From: Dyadobacter endophyticus | Lineage (GTDB): Bacteria; Bacteroidota; Bacteroidia; Cytophagales; Spirosomataceae | Length of the DNA: 64,000 nucleotides | NCBI RefSeq assembly: GCF_014641595.1 | Contig: NZ_BMIA01000001.1 | Span: 2,959,419-3,023,418, forward strand | Direction of reading: 5' to 3' | Part shown: positions 35,940 through 44,887 of the stretch, piece after piece | How positions within the stretch are numbered: position 1 is the stretch's first letter | How the letters are laid out: each line of letters starts with the position of its first letter | Made by a program: the position numbers and the translations under genes | Notes under the pieces: generated by a model | Told to the model about the DNA's origin: nothing | What the model saw: the letters and a program-made list of their open reading frames with translations, nothing else | Database searches by the model: none

Positions 35940-36472
35940 GAAGCAAATGGGAAAAATTCAGACAAACCAATGCGCTTAATACTTTTCGGTGGCCTAAAAA
36001 GGCTACCGACATGATTGGGTTGCCAAACATTTTATCCAGATTACAGGACCATTATTTTTCACACACATTCGAAAATGGTGCATTTTGATACACCAGACTC
36101 TTTAATCAGCTATGGTAGTTTGGAGGCTAAAATAGATTACTGAATGAATTGAGCCATTGGATTCAAACAGGCAGGCATGCCGAATTCAATACGTTGGTCA
36201 TTGAAAGTGTATCCTTAAATAGGGCCGCTGCCGGAGGAAACATCTGGGTGAGTACTGCAACGGACTTTCGATGCCAGCAGTATGATCATATTAATTCCCA
36301 ACGTCCACTGACCTTCCTGTTATCTACTGTTCAATATCGGACACGGCTCCGTCCCCGCGTGAACAATAAATTTTTCCTCGATGATTCTGGAAGGCATTAA
36401 TAGCCCTTTTTTGGGGCTTCCCAAACCTGGCATGCATTTATACTATAAAATATAAACTAATCATTTTCTTGA
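35940..36472. other. Divergent intergenic region
   Basis: 530 bases between the propeller fusion gene and PadR. An 83-codon frame at 36149-36400 has no recognisable features. Promoters for both flanking genes should lie here; I see no clear consensus element. Confidence 0.4.
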
Positions 36473-36811
36473 ATGCGAAGGACCTATTTGGGTGAATTTG
36501 AAGAGCTCGTTCTATTGATGATCGTAATCCTGGATGGCGACGCTTATGGCGTAACGGTTTCTCATGAAATCGAGCAGCATACGGGCAGGGTCGTCACTTT
36601 CGGCGCGGTTCATAATACATTGATCCGCCTGGAAGAAAAAGGGTTTGTAACCTCCGAGCTCGGAGGGGCTACTACTGAGCGTGGAGGCAGGCGGAAACGA
36701 CTTTTTAAGGTGACAACCCTCGGGAGAAGCGCGCTGGCCGATATCCAGCAGCTGCGCAACAAACTTTGGAAACTAATGCCCGATGCTACTTTAAAGCTAA
36801 GCGGGATATGA
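36473..36811 (+). CDS. PadR-family transcriptional regulator
   Basis: 112 aa, typical length. Winged helix with 'LGEFEELVLLMIVILDGDAYGVTVSHEIEQHTG', 'FGAVHNTLIRLEEKGFV' and the wing 'TTERGGRRKRLFKVTTLGRSAL'. PadR proteins are small dimeric repressors, usually ligand-responsive. The stop overlaps the ATG of the permease gene (ATGA at 36808-36811), so the two are translationally coupled; in Cytophagales such PadR genes are commonly paired with these permeases and probably control them. Confidence 0.92.
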   Translation: MRRTYLGEFEELVLLMIVILDGDAYGVTVSHEIEQHTGRVVTFGAVHNTLIRLEEKGFVTSELGGATTERGGRRKRLFKVTTLGRSALADIQQLRNKLWKLMPDATLKLSGI

Positions 36812-39414
36812 ACACACCACAACCGCCGCGGTGGGCGAAAACGCTGCTTCGCTGGCTGCACCCTGAAAATACGATTGAAGAAGTGGAAGGCGACCTGGAC
36901 GAGCTGTATGCGTATGCATGTAAACGTTCTGGAAAAACACATGCATTGCTGCGCTATCTGCTGAATGTTCTCACGGTGCTCCCACCATTTGTGCGCCGGC
37001 GTGGTGGCAAAACCCAATATGATCAACCATTTTCTCTTAGCCCTGATATGTTAAAAAATTATTTCAAAATCGCCTGGCGGAACATTGTCCGTCAAAAAGC
37101 TTATTCGTTACTGAACATTGCAGGCTTATCCATCGGCATGGCTTGCAGCATTCTGATCCTTTTGTGGGTGCAGAACGAGCTGAGTTACGACCGCTTCCAC
37201 ACCCGCGCCAACCAGCTGTTTCGCCTCACCTGCAGTGCAGGCGACTTCAAAGCGGCCGTCAGTCCGGCAGGAATGGCCAGGGGCTTGCAGGCGCAGTTGC
37301 CGCAGGTCAAAGGCGGGGTAAGAATGAGCAAACCCAGCCCGATGCTGTTTGAAGTGGGAGAAAAAAAGGTGGAAGAAAAGCGCGTCTTTTATGCCGATTC
37401 CAACTTCCTGGAAGTGTTCTCGTTCCCGCTGCTGGCCGGAAATACCGCTACGGCCCTGAGCGACCCGGGAGCGATATTGATCACCGAAGAAACGGCCAGA
37501 AAATATTACGGTACAGCCGACGCCGTAGGCAAGACGGTGCGCATCAACAACCACGACAACTTTACCATTGCCGGCGTGCTGGCCAATACGCCTTCCAATT
37601 CGCATTTGCAGTTCGACGCGATCATTCCCATGAAAACAATGGCCAGCTGGAACTGGGATTTAAAAAACGACACCTGGGGCAATTTCAACTTTTATACCTA
37701 CCTCGAACTTGACGAAAAGACGGCCGCCTCTGGCCCCGCTCGGCAAAAACTCCTGCAACAAATAGGCAAAATGTTCAAAGCACATGGCGAGACGATCAAA
37801 ATCGATTTCCAGCTGCAACCGTTAACGGATATCCACCTGCATTCCAACTTGCAGATCGACGTTCCGGGACATGGTAACATTCAGTATGTCAACGTTTTCT
37901 TTATCGTTGCGATCTTCATTCTGGCGGTGGCCTGCATTAATTTCATGAACCTGGCCACGGCGCGCTCCGAGCGCAGGGCCAAGGAAGTAGGCCTTCGTAA
38001 GGTGGTGGGTGCCAATCGGTACCAGCTTGTGTTCCAGTTCCTGGGCGAATCGCTCATGTTTTCGTTCCTCTCGCTGGTGATCGCGATCGGGATTGTGTAC
38101 CTGTTGCTGCCCGTGTTCACCATGCTGACCGAGAAAACCCTCGCCATTCATTTGCTGGATGGAAAGCTGCTGATGAGCCTGCTAGGCATCGCGGTTTTGA
38201 CGGGCCTGGTTTCCGGCAGCTATCCCGCATTGTTCCTGTCGGGGTTCGCGCCTGTAAAAGTGCTGAAAGGCAAGATGCGGGTAGCCGGAGGAAACCTGCT
38301 TTTTCGGAATGCGCTGGTGGTAACGCAGTTTGTGGTCGCTATTGTGCTGCTCGTTGGCACTGCGGTGGTCTACAAACAGCTCGATTTTATCAAAAAACGA
38401 AACCTGGGCTTCGACAAGTCCAACCTGTTGTACCTGCCCATGACCGGGGAGCTGGGCGGAAAACAACAAGCATTGAAAACATCACTGGCCCAAAATCCGC
38501 TGACGGAAAACTTCACCGTCATTTCAGATCTGCCCACAAAGCTGGAATCCGGGACCGTTGACGTCGTTTGGGACGGGCAGATTAGCCGTAACCAGGTCGT
38601 GTTCCCCTCGCTGGATGTGGATGAAAATTTCATCAAAGTCTTCAAATCGCAAGTGCTGGCAGGCCGTGGATTCGACAAAATGTTTTTGGGCGACAGTTCC
38701 AGCTATATGATCAATGAAAAGGCGATGCAGGTCATGGGGATGAACATCAACAATGCCGTAGGAAAGCCGCTCACTTTCGGAAATACCAAGGGAACGATCA
38801 TTGGGGTCGTCAAGGATTTTCATTTCAAGTCGCTGCAATATGCTATGGAGCCGCTGATCCTGCGCCTTAACAAATGGGGCGGCGTGGTAATGGTCCGTAC
38901 CACAGCGGGCAATAACGAGCAGACGATCAAAGCATTGGAAAAGATCAACCAACGACTCAACCCGGCCTTTCCTTTCACATTTGGTTTTTTGGATAAGGAT
39001 CTGGATAATCTCTACCGTAGCGAGCAGCAAATGGGAGGCATTTTCAATTTGTTTGCGGGTCTGGCTATCTTCATCTCGTGCCTGGGCTTGTACGGCCTGT
39101 CCGCATTCATGGCCGAGCAGCGCACGAAGGAAATAGGCGTACGTAAAGTGCTCGGCGCCACCGTCGCGGGGGTTGTAGGGTTGCTTTCACAGGATTTTTT
39201 AAAACTGATCGTGATTGCCATCGTCATCGCATCACCGATCGCGTGGTATGCCATGAATAAATGGCTGCAAGGCTTCGCCTACCAAACCACCCTCGAATGG
39301 TGGGTCATCGGCCTGGCTGCCATACTGGCGACTGGCATCGCATTGTTCACGATCAGTTTTCAAAGTATCAAAGCAGCGCTCACAGACCCGGTCAAGAGTT
39401 TGCGGAGCGAGTAG
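36808..39414 (+). CDS. ABC transporter permease with prefix domain (MacB/FtsX type)
   Basis: 868 aa. The start at 36808 (MNTPQPPRWAKTLLRWLHP) is preferred over 36766 because it gives the ATGA overlap with PadR and the family N-terminus. Residues 1-70 are a cytosolic permease-prefix region with a helix (VEGDLDELYAYACKRSG). Two repeats follow, each a MacB-type periplasmic domain plus FtsX transmembrane helices: TM near 100-120, a first FtsX block about 365-500 ending in 'ARSERRAKEVGLRKVVGANRYQLVFQFLGES', and a second with 'AEQRTKEIGVRKVLGATVAGVVGLLSQDF'. No ATPase gene is adjacent. Mechanotransmission-type export is expected; substrate unknown. Confidence 0.93.
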   Translation: MNTPQPPRWAKTLLRWLHPENTIEEVEGDLDELYAYACKRSGKTHALLRYLLNVLTVLPPFVRRRGGKTQYDQPFSLSPDMLKNYFKIAWRNIVRQKAYSLLNIAGLSIGMACSILILLWVQNELSYDRFHTRANQLFRLTCSAGDFKAAVSPAGMARGLQAQLPQVKGGVRMSKPSPMLFEVGEKKVEEKRVFYADSNFLEVFSFPLLAGNTATALSDPGAILITEETARKYYGTADAVGKTVRINNHDNFTIAGVLANTPSNSHLQFDAIIPMKTMASWNWDLKNDTWGNFNFYTYLELDEKTAASGPARQKLLQQIGKMFKAHGETIKIDFQLQPLTDIHLHSNLQIDVPGHGNIQYVNVFFIVAIFILAVACINFMNLATARSERRAKEVGLRKVVGANRYQLVFQFLGESLMFSFLSLVIAIGIVYLLLPVFTMLTEKTLAIHLLDGKLLMSLLGIAVLTGLVSGSYPALFLSGFAPVKVLKGKMRVAGGNLLFRNALVVTQFVVAIVLLVGTAVVYKQLDFIKKRNLGFDKSNLLYLPMTGELGGKQQALKTSLAQNPLTENFTVISDLPTKLESGTVDVVWDGQISRNQVVFPSLDVDENFIKVFKSQVLAGRGFDKMFLGDSSSYMINEKAMQVMGMNINNAVGKPLTFGNTKGTIIGVVKDFHFKSLQYAMEPLILRLNKWGGVVMVRTTAGNNEQTIKALEKINQRLNPAFPFTFGFLDKDLDNLYRSEQQMGGIFNLFAGLAIFISCLGLYGLSAFMAEQRTKEIGVRKVLGATVAGVVGLLSQDFLKLIVIAIVIASPIAWYAMNKWLQGFAYQTTLEWWVIGLAAILATGIALFTISFQSIKAALTDPVKSLRSE

Positions 39415-39642
39415 AGCCAAAGCTGGCCCAACTTCGGCCGAATCCCTTTGTCAAACCATTGATGCGTATGGAAAAAGAACAAAACCCTGCTTAGGGGTGC
39501 TGTCAATTTTTCTCAGATCTTTCTCGCTTCAAGTTTGGGAATTCGACCTCAAGCCTCGGTAACCTGTTCCGGATAGAGTCTAATGTCGACCTGTTTTTCG
39601 AAAGATCGCCTCAGAGGTGATTCAAAGTGGAGAGTTCACCTA
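39415..39642. other. Gap after the permease gene
   Basis: A 77-codon frame overlapping the permease stop shows nothing recognisable. The sequence near 39540-39600 may belong to the decayed integrase region. Confidence 0.3.
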
Positions 39643-40068
39643 CTAAAAAGCAGAAGAGAAAGATTTGCAGTTAAGGAAACTCTTGACGTTTCTGGAAGCT
39701 GCCTCATACCGATTATACGTTCCCCTCGCAAAATCTTTTCCCACCAAGCCCAACATTTCATCATTGTGCCTTTTGAAAAGACGATCCTGTAAGCTGGGAT
39801 TTAAAATTTGCTGGGGTGATGTCCAGTTCATGATCCAATAAGTATCGATGAATCTCATACACCTTGTTCTGAACGGGATCCAGGTACAGATTTAGCTGCT
39901 TCACATCCTCCTTTTGACCATTTTTTCGGCCAGTCGACGCATTCCATTTCTCTGGTTCACAGGTTCGTTGGGTGGCGATTTCAAGTCTCCTACCTTCGAT
40001 AGTGACTCTAATGTAGATTGGCAACTTCCCTTTTTTTGAGTTGCGGGGCTTTCTCGAGACATAAACTT
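39643..40068 (-). pseudogene. Tyrosine recombinase (phage-type integrase) N-terminal fragment
   Basis: Three frames together read as the N-terminal half of a Bacteroidota integrase. 'SRKPRNSKKGKLPIYIRVT' and 'EKWNASTGRKNGQ...QLNLYLDPVQNKVYEIHRYLLDHE' form the arm-binding domain (40068 to 39761). After a frameshift, 'RLFKRHNDEMLGLVGKDFARGTYNRYEA' forms the core-binding (SAM-like) domain (to about 39680). The ATG at 40062-40064 is out of frame with the body, and there is no catalytic domain (R-H-R-Y) downstream. It is therefore a dead remnant of an integrated element. Confidence 0.75.
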
Positions 40069-40270
40069 AACGTGAAAATACAGCGAATTTAAAAAGATGG
40101 CAACCAATTAGACCAAAATCAACCTATGGAGATGCGGGGATGTCAATCGAACACTTAACACGACTTTTAACATTAATAGAGACTATTAAACTGGAAGACT
40201 AGACTGACTTTTTAGATTCTAATTGCATTATATAACAGGTCACTGGGCCGTATGGCTATTCCCAATATTT

Positions 40271-40302
40271 GGGTCACACGTTTGAATCCCGGCGGGACAA
40301 CA
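40271..40302 (+). other. tRNA 3'-end-like sequence, possible attachment-site remnant
   Basis: A T-loop-like motif (GTTTGAATCCC) is followed by GGCGGGACA, spaced as in the T arm and 3' acceptor strand of a tRNA. The 5' half of the T stem does not pair, and no D or anticodon arm is visible upstream, so it is not a functional tRNA. It lies 200 bases from the integrase remnant. Confidence 0.3.
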
Positions 40303-40326
40303 GAGAACGCCCCAAAAGGCGCTGTT

Positions 40327-40367
40327 CCCAAAAAAGTTAGAACTTCTTGGGCGCAGGGCCTTTTTTT
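40327..40367 (+). terminator. Terminator-like hairpin with T-run
   Basis: CCCAAAAAAGTT and AACTTCTTGGG pair with one bulge around a two-base loop. Nine bases later comes a run of seven T. It follows the tRNA-like sequence, as a tRNA terminator would. Confidence 0.45.
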
Positions 40368-40386
40368 CGCTTAGTATGGCCTACCA

Positions 40387-40493
40387 GGTGTTGATGCAGA
40401 TGCAGACGGCAATATTTTATCCTGATTGAGGCCATTGACGCCTTGTTGGCGCGGGCAGATGATCAGACGCGGTTCATTCCCAGTCATGAATAG
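40387..40493 (+). pseudogene. Metallo-beta-lactamase-fold hydrolase remnant
   Basis: One frame reads 'GVDADADGNILS' to a stop at 40423. The next frame continues 'IEAIDALLARADDQTRFIPSHE' to a stop at 40491. Together they match the stretch before the last metal ligand of MBL-fold hydrolases (usually '..FIPGHG'), with Gly-to-Ser and Gly-to-Glu changes at the PGHG motif. It is a short decayed fragment; the rest of the gene is absent. Confidence 0.5.
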
Positions 40494-40838
40494 TCAGCAT
40501 TTTTCCTCTGGGTCAGCACCAACCCAAAGAATCGATCTGCGCTGCCATAACCTTAGTTTGAAAGTGCTAAGTGCTACGCTATCTTTGTCTTGGGGGGCTG
40601 GGGCAAAAAACAACATGTCTAACCATGGTGTCAGACCAGCCTATTCCGTGGCAAAGTGACCACCTGACTTATCTCGAGCACGTAGATAACTACCTGTTAA
40701 TTTGGATGATATCATGGTCCATACCATCCGAAATAACATGGTGAGCCAAAAGCGGATTACCCTGGTCAGCAGTTCCGAATTCTCCAGTCAGGTCACTCAT
40801 TTCGTCAGGGAACATTTTGGAGAAGCTGTTATCTCATT
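40494..40838. other. Degenerate region, no clear gene
   Basis: Two frames of 77 and 89 codons (40426-40659, 40702-40971) are present, but they overlap remnants or the antisense gene at 40839 and show no recognisable protein. Confidence 0.4.
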
Positions 40839-41264
40839 TCACCTGACATACAGCCCATGTACCGCAAACTTCTGCCTATCCCGCCCATGGCGAACAATCA
40901 AGGTGCCTTCGTATTCACTTGTCAGCTCATCAACCACTTTCTGCTCTTTGACAGATAATATTATGCTATAATCCGTCGCGGAGAAATACATATCAAATCC
41001 CCGGGCATTCTTTACGGTCATCGTGTAGCTCAATGGAATGGTCTGACCTGCACTAATGTAAGCGGCCCTTTTTAACGGATCTGCGGTGAAGATATACTCC
41101 TTTTTGCCCAAAGGGACCTGACGTAGCGCGAAAAAGTAACCTGACTCATGGTTGCCGCGCAATCGACTAACCCCAACGGTCGACGTGCTTTGACTGAGCA
41201 GATCTGTGCTGCAAAAGGGGGCTAAAAGGCTGAAACAAATTAGATAGATGTATAACATGCGCAT
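40839..41264 (-). CDS. Secreted protein of unknown function
   Basis: 141 aa from the ATG at 41262-41264. A good signal peptide follows (MRMLYIYLICFSLLAPFCSTDLLSQ), which is why this start is preferred over an upstream ATG at 41342. The mature part is predicted beta-rich, with 'SAGQTIPLSYTMTVKNARGFDMYFSATDYSIILS' and a final 'GTLIVRHGRDRQKFAVHGLYVR'. I do not recognise it. It is isolated between decayed regions. Confidence 0.6.
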   Translation of the reverse strand: MRMLYIYLICFSLLAPFCSTDLLSQSTSTVGVSRLRGNHESGYFFALRQVPLGKKEYIFTADPLKRAAYISAGQTIPLSYTMTVKNARGFDMYFSATDYSIILSVKEQKVVDELTSEYEGTLIVRHGRDRQKFAVHGLYVR

Positions 41265-41570
41265 GGAAGAACATGGTACCAAAAATAGCGTCCTACCAGG
41301 TAAGCTAAAATAGCTACTGTTCGAGTGATAGCTAGAATTCATACAGTGTCGCTTACACTAACAATAGCATACATCTAGAATTAATCGCACCGTCGCCTAG
41401 AAATGATTCAGTGTATTAGGAGCATTAAGAAAAAAGCGCTTTGGTTTGTCAAGGTTGTCGTTGCTTTGCGAACGATGACATCTCTTGCAAGCGACAGATT
41501 GACGCGAAAACCTTTTTTAAATTAAGTCTGCCGTAGACGTTCAATGTCTCACACTAAAACAGCCTTCGTT

Positions 41571-41841
41571 ATGAGATCATCATGTTTTGTTATCGAAAAG
41601 GCCAATAAATATATCACCGAAATAGATCGCCTTACTGCTAGGTTATACCCCAGCTAGCTCGGTGCGTGAAAAGCCCGGACAACAAAAGCTTTCTGACGAG
41701 ATTTCGGACTTGAAACTAAAAATAAAGCTGTTGTTTAACCGCATAAATATCACCAGATTCGTTTGCGGTTTAAACCATCTAATTTGTAACTGGCGTTATT
41801 TCATCACTCTTTTTCGAACAAGCACAATTAAATGCTACTAA
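41571..41841 (+). pseudogene. Possible frameshifted small gene
   Basis: An ATG-started frame 'MRSSCFVIEKANKYITEIDRL' ends at a TAG near 41655. A +1 frame stays open from there (VREKPGQQKLSDEISDLKLK) to a TAA at 41839. The two parts together look like one charged, helical protein of about 85 aa. No family recognised; may be chance. Confidence 0.25.
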
Positions 41842-42127
41842 AAAAGTAAAATAAAGAACAATACAATAAATGGACTTATCTTTCATAAATAATTAATTAA
41901 ATAAGTTTGACCATAAAATGAGCAACAAAACCAATCATGGCGCGAAATTAAAAGGAACATTTAATATAAAAGAAACGTCTTTAATCGCATTCTTATTAGT
42001 CGACATAATCGAAAAGCAATTCACAAATTACTTCTATAATTAAATGTAGATTTTAACCATCCTCTCGAACAGCGGCTAACATTACTAGAATCAATTCTAG
42101 TATCCATTTTTTTACAAATAAAAATTT

Positions 42128-42135
42128 TACGTTTG
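42128..42135 (+). promoter_or_regulatory. TAnnTTTG element upstream of the GlsB paralogue
   Basis: TACGTTTG matches the Bacteroidota -7 consensus, 146 bases before the ATG at 42281. No clear -33 partner is seen. Confidence 0.3.
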
Positions 42136-42280
42136 CCAAAGCTATTATCAACCGTCGACTCAGAGTACCGGCAGGGTATATAATTGAGGTTTGCACAGCT
42201 ACTGCCAGCAAGCTTGATAAAACATTGCAAATCCGAACTTCTTAACAGACAATTTCTTAACCAAACAAATCGAATTTATT

Positions 42281-42523
42281 ATGGATTTCCTGTATTTCCT
42301 CCTGATCGGAGCCATTTCAGGCTGGCTAGCCGGCGTACTGTTCAAAGGATGGGGTTTCGGCTTAATTGGCAACATACTTGTTGGTATTGCCGGATCTATT
42401 CTGGGTGGCTGGCTTGCCGGTAAACTGGGCATTGGAGGACAAGGCCTGTTGGGGCACATCATCATTGCTGCACTTGGTGGATGGCTATTGCTCTTTCTGA
42501 TCAGCCTGGTAAGCAGACGTTAA
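42281..42523 (+). CDS. GlsB/YeaQ/YmgE family membrane protein (second copy)
   Basis: 80 aa. It has the same three-segment, glycine-rich plan as the copy at 6997: 'LIGAISGWLAGVLFKG', 'LIGNILVGIAGSILGGWLAGKLGIG', 'IIIAALGGWLLLFLISLVSRR'. It is likely an inner-membrane stress protein. It opens a plus-strand group that also holds a broken porin gene and, further on, aquaporin and envelope genes. Confidence 0.9.
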   Translation: MDFLYFLLIGAISGWLAGVLFKGWGFGLIGNILVGIAGSILGGWLAGKLGIGGQGLLGHIIIAALGGWLLLFLISLVSRR

Positions 42524-42733
42524 ATAGCGACGTATGCTTTTAGGCGTTAGCACAGTTCCAATGCCGTGTGTTTCCGATACCCGGCATTGGACAATACTGT
42601 CTTTCGAAAATCAACTACCAACGGACAGCCATATAGGTAAAGCTTCCCTGCGAGCCAGCGTCCTGGACTACCGGTCTGCCGCATGCAGTCGTCTTGGCCG
42701 TGAATTACATCCAACAACTAATATCTTCAAACC

Positions 42734-43072
42734 ATGAAAGTTACTACTTTGCTATTTTCGGCATTGCTTTTTTCAAAAGCAGCATTAGCTCAAACCGGCA
42801 CGCTGCTCGTGTATGGCAACCTTGACATCGCCTCCTCGAAGGCTTCGACGGGTGTCAAGTCTAATGCATTTTCGCTGAGCCCCGGAGTTGGTTATCAATT
42901 CAATGACCATTGGACGGCGGGAGCTAACCTGCCCCTTTCAAGCACATTACCTGGTCTTTGCGCCAAAACAAAAGTCGCGGACGAGAAGCTCCACAATAAA
43001 AAAGCCAACACGACCGGTGATTGTGCACGGATCGAGCAGCGAAGTGATCTAAGAATCATGATGAGACGCTGA
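42734..43072 (+). pseudogene. Truncated outer-membrane beta-barrel protein
   Basis: The first about 70 residues are a signal peptide (KVTTLLFSALLFSKAALAQ) and the start of a small barrel (GTLLVYGNLDIASSKAS...FSLSPGVGYQFNDHWTAGANL), the usual opening of Bacteroidota OmpW/OmpA-like porins of about 200 aa. The remaining 40 residues are charged and cysteine-containing with no strand pattern, so the gene appears truncated by deletion or frameshift. Confidence 0.6.
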
Positions 43073-43102
43073 GCGAAGCTACTGCGCTGCGATCAAAGTG
43101 AA

Positions 43103-43402
43103 TCATTGATTGTTGAAAAGCTTTTTAATGATGGGTAAAAGCCGTTTTCCAAAAACAATTGTCAAAAGGAATTTGATGGCTAGATCAACGGCGATCATAC
43201 AGTTGTCTACAAGGGCAATTTCGAAGTGGTTATCGAAAATATTTGCCAACAGGATCAGCACCAACGTCACTGAAATATCTATGACAATATACAAGGCAAG
43301 TCCGATCAGAAACTGTACCACCAGATCCCCGGTGCTCAGCCCTGCATCGAGTCGGGCCGGATAGACATAGATCCGGCAGTAGTCGATAAACTTTTTGTGC
43401 AT
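43103..43402 (-). CDS. Small membrane protein, unknown (downstream of pair)
   Basis: 99 aa from the ATG at 43400-43402 (MHKKFIDYCRIYVYPARLD); the frame is open to an upstream ATG at 43507 that overlaps the preceding gene. Two long hydrophobic segments are present (VVQFLIGLALYIVIDISVTLVLILLA and MIAVDLAIKFLLTIVFG), with a basic C-terminus. No family recognised. It may form a two-gene unit with the membrane protein at 43470-43757. Confidence 0.5.
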   Translation of the reverse strand: MHKKFIDYCRIYVYPARLDAGLSTGDLVVQFLIGLALYIVIDISVTLVLILLANIFDNHFEIALVDNCMIAVDLAIKFLLTIVFGKRLLPIIKKLFNNQ

Positions 43403-43469
43403 TACATCATTGATATTTGGGTTTTGCAATTCATATGAACCGGGTGCAGATCCCACGAGCTTGGTGTGT

Positions 43470-43757
43470 TCAGGGATGACAAATAAAGTAGGTACCCAAA
43501 AAAACAAGCGTCAGGCAAACCATCATCAGCCAGCCTTGCAAAAGCATCAGATGCTTTTTATACCATTCGGACAGCTTCTCACTGAGAACTACATACGCGT
43601 TGAAGATAATACCGGAAAGCACCAGCGAAAGTAGCAGTTCAGCGACGCCCCTTCCGGTCACAGGATCAAACTTGACTAGCGTCAGGTTAAGTGCTAAAAT
43701 CAGCGTGCATAAAGTTAAAGCCCAGGAGCAGATCGGAGAAAGTCTTCCCTTTTGCAT
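43470..43757 (-). CDS. Small membrane protein, unknown (upstream of pair)
   Basis: 95 aa. Three hydrophobic segments are visible: SWALTLCTLILALNLTLV, GVAELLLSLVLSGIIFNAYVV and LLQGWLMMVCLTLVFLGTYFI. It ends where the next frame's upstream extension begins, so the pair could be two coupled genes or one gene split by a frameshift. No family recognised. Confidence 0.5.
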   Translation of the reverse strand: MQKGRLSPICSWALTLCTLILALNLTLVKFDPVTGRGVAELLLSLVLSGIIFNAYVVLSEKLSEWYKKHLMLLQGWLMMVCLTLVFLGTYFICHP

Positions 43758-44044
43758 ATCATTTATTCAACTCATCTGTTAAAACAAAAAATTCTCACTA
43801 TCTGTCTACGATTCAGTTTAGAGGGGACTTCAAGGGTACTTACACTCATTTTCCGCAGGAACCAGGCCTTTTGAGGATCAACAATATTAACATGGAACAG
43901 GTCGCTGCTAGCGGCAGCTTTAATTGAAAAACAAATTTAGTTTTTAATTAGCGACTTGCGTATTGATTCAATATGAAATATATACCTAAATAAATTCTAT
44001 GACATACTAGAATAATTGCTATTACAAATAATATTTGCACATTT

Positions 44045-44052
44045 TATCTTTG
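44045..44052 (+). promoter_or_regulatory. TAnnTTTG element
   Basis: TATCTTTG matches the Bacteroidota -7 consensus, about 190 bases upstream of a terminator hairpin with no convincing gene between. Confidence 0.3.
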
Positions 44053-44231
44053 GTAAACTTAATCGCACCCATCACCCAGTCGGAGTCTGTTCAAAAGTTC
44101 AACGACAACTATTGTCATGAAAAAATTAAAGTTGCCAACAAATCAATTGGCAATTAGCTATTGTAAGGCTATTAAATATATTCAATACATTAAATTTATT
44201 TCGAATAACTTTTGGACACGAAATGCCGATA

Positions 44232-44261
44232 ATCTCCCGGTTATACCGGGAGATATATTTT
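44232..44261 (+). terminator. Intrinsic terminator-like hairpin
   Basis: ATCTCCCGGT, loop TAT and ACCGGGAGAT form a perfect 10-bp stem followed by ATATTTT. The core resembles the hairpin at 6905. Confidence 0.5.
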
Positions 44262-44419
44262 CATCTGTGCGTAAAAATCTACAAACAACCATTAACAAAT
44301 CTACATTTCTTACGCGCTGATTAAAATATGTTTGCTCAATAAAATAAGAAATCTATTAGTCGCCCATTGACCAACCCACAATCGTTTGAAAACAACCTCC
44401 GTTCAACCCGATAGCGAAG

Positions 44420-44839
44420 ATGCCTATGCAGCGACATTACAATTCTATTACCGACAGTCCACAGCGCTTCAATTTAACCGGACACTTTGTAATTTTTATC
44501 CTTGAGATCGTTTCATCATGGATGTATGTATCGTTTCTGTGCTATGAATCTGCAGGCCTGGATCGGCCCTCTGCATTCTTTTTAGGAGCACTCGCCAGCG
44601 TGCTCACCAGTACGCTTTGCTACGGCAATCATTTCTTCCGTGTGGTATTGGTGGTATTTTTTTCTGTTTCATGGGGATACCTCGCCCTGGCACTTACAGA
44701 TCTGATGCCTGGCAGCTCCATTAACCGCTGGGTAGCATTTGGGATCGTTTCTCTGCTCCTGCTGCTTGCTCACAGACCTATTCTCAGGAAAAAACTACCC
44801 ACCAGCGCGCAAACAAGATCCAGTGCCCACCTCTTTTGA
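44420..44839 (+). CDS. Integral membrane protein, unknown
   Basis: 139 aa with about four transmembrane segments: FVIFILEIVSSWMYVSFLCY, AFFLGALASVLTSTLCYG, FFRVVLVVFFSVSWGYLALAL and WVAFGIVSLLLLLAHRPI. No family recognised. It ends 48 bases before aqpZ on the same strand and may be co-transcribed with it. Confidence 0.6.
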   Translation: MPMQRHYNSITDSPQRFNLTGHFVIFILEIVSSWMYVSFLCYESAGLDRPSAFFLGALASVLTSTLCYGNHFFRVVLVVFFSVSWGYLALALTDLMPGSSINRWVAFGIVSLLLLLAHRPILRKKLPTSAQTRSSAHLF

Positions 44840-44887
44840 TTTCATTCAATATTCTTTTAACCAATTTTAATTCTTATCCGCTTTACA

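Larger units (their letters stand above)
41265..42280. other. AT-rich gap with a possible frameshifted gene
   Basis: About 1 kb between the secreted protein and the second GlsB gene. It holds the frameshifted frame at 41571-41841 and a TAnnTTTG element at 42128. The remainder is AT-rich with no support for a gene. Confidence 0.4.
43758..44419. other. AT-rich gap with promoter-like and terminator elements
   Basis: 660 bases without a convincing gene. A 67-codon plus frame at 44117-44320 has unremarkable composition and is interrupted by a terminator hairpin, so I do not call it. A TATCTTTG element (44045) and the hairpin at 44232 could bound a short transcript. Confidence 0.4.

Noticed and set aside
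44117..44320. 67-codon plus frame
   Set aside because: Crossed by a perfect terminator hairpin and of low coding quality.
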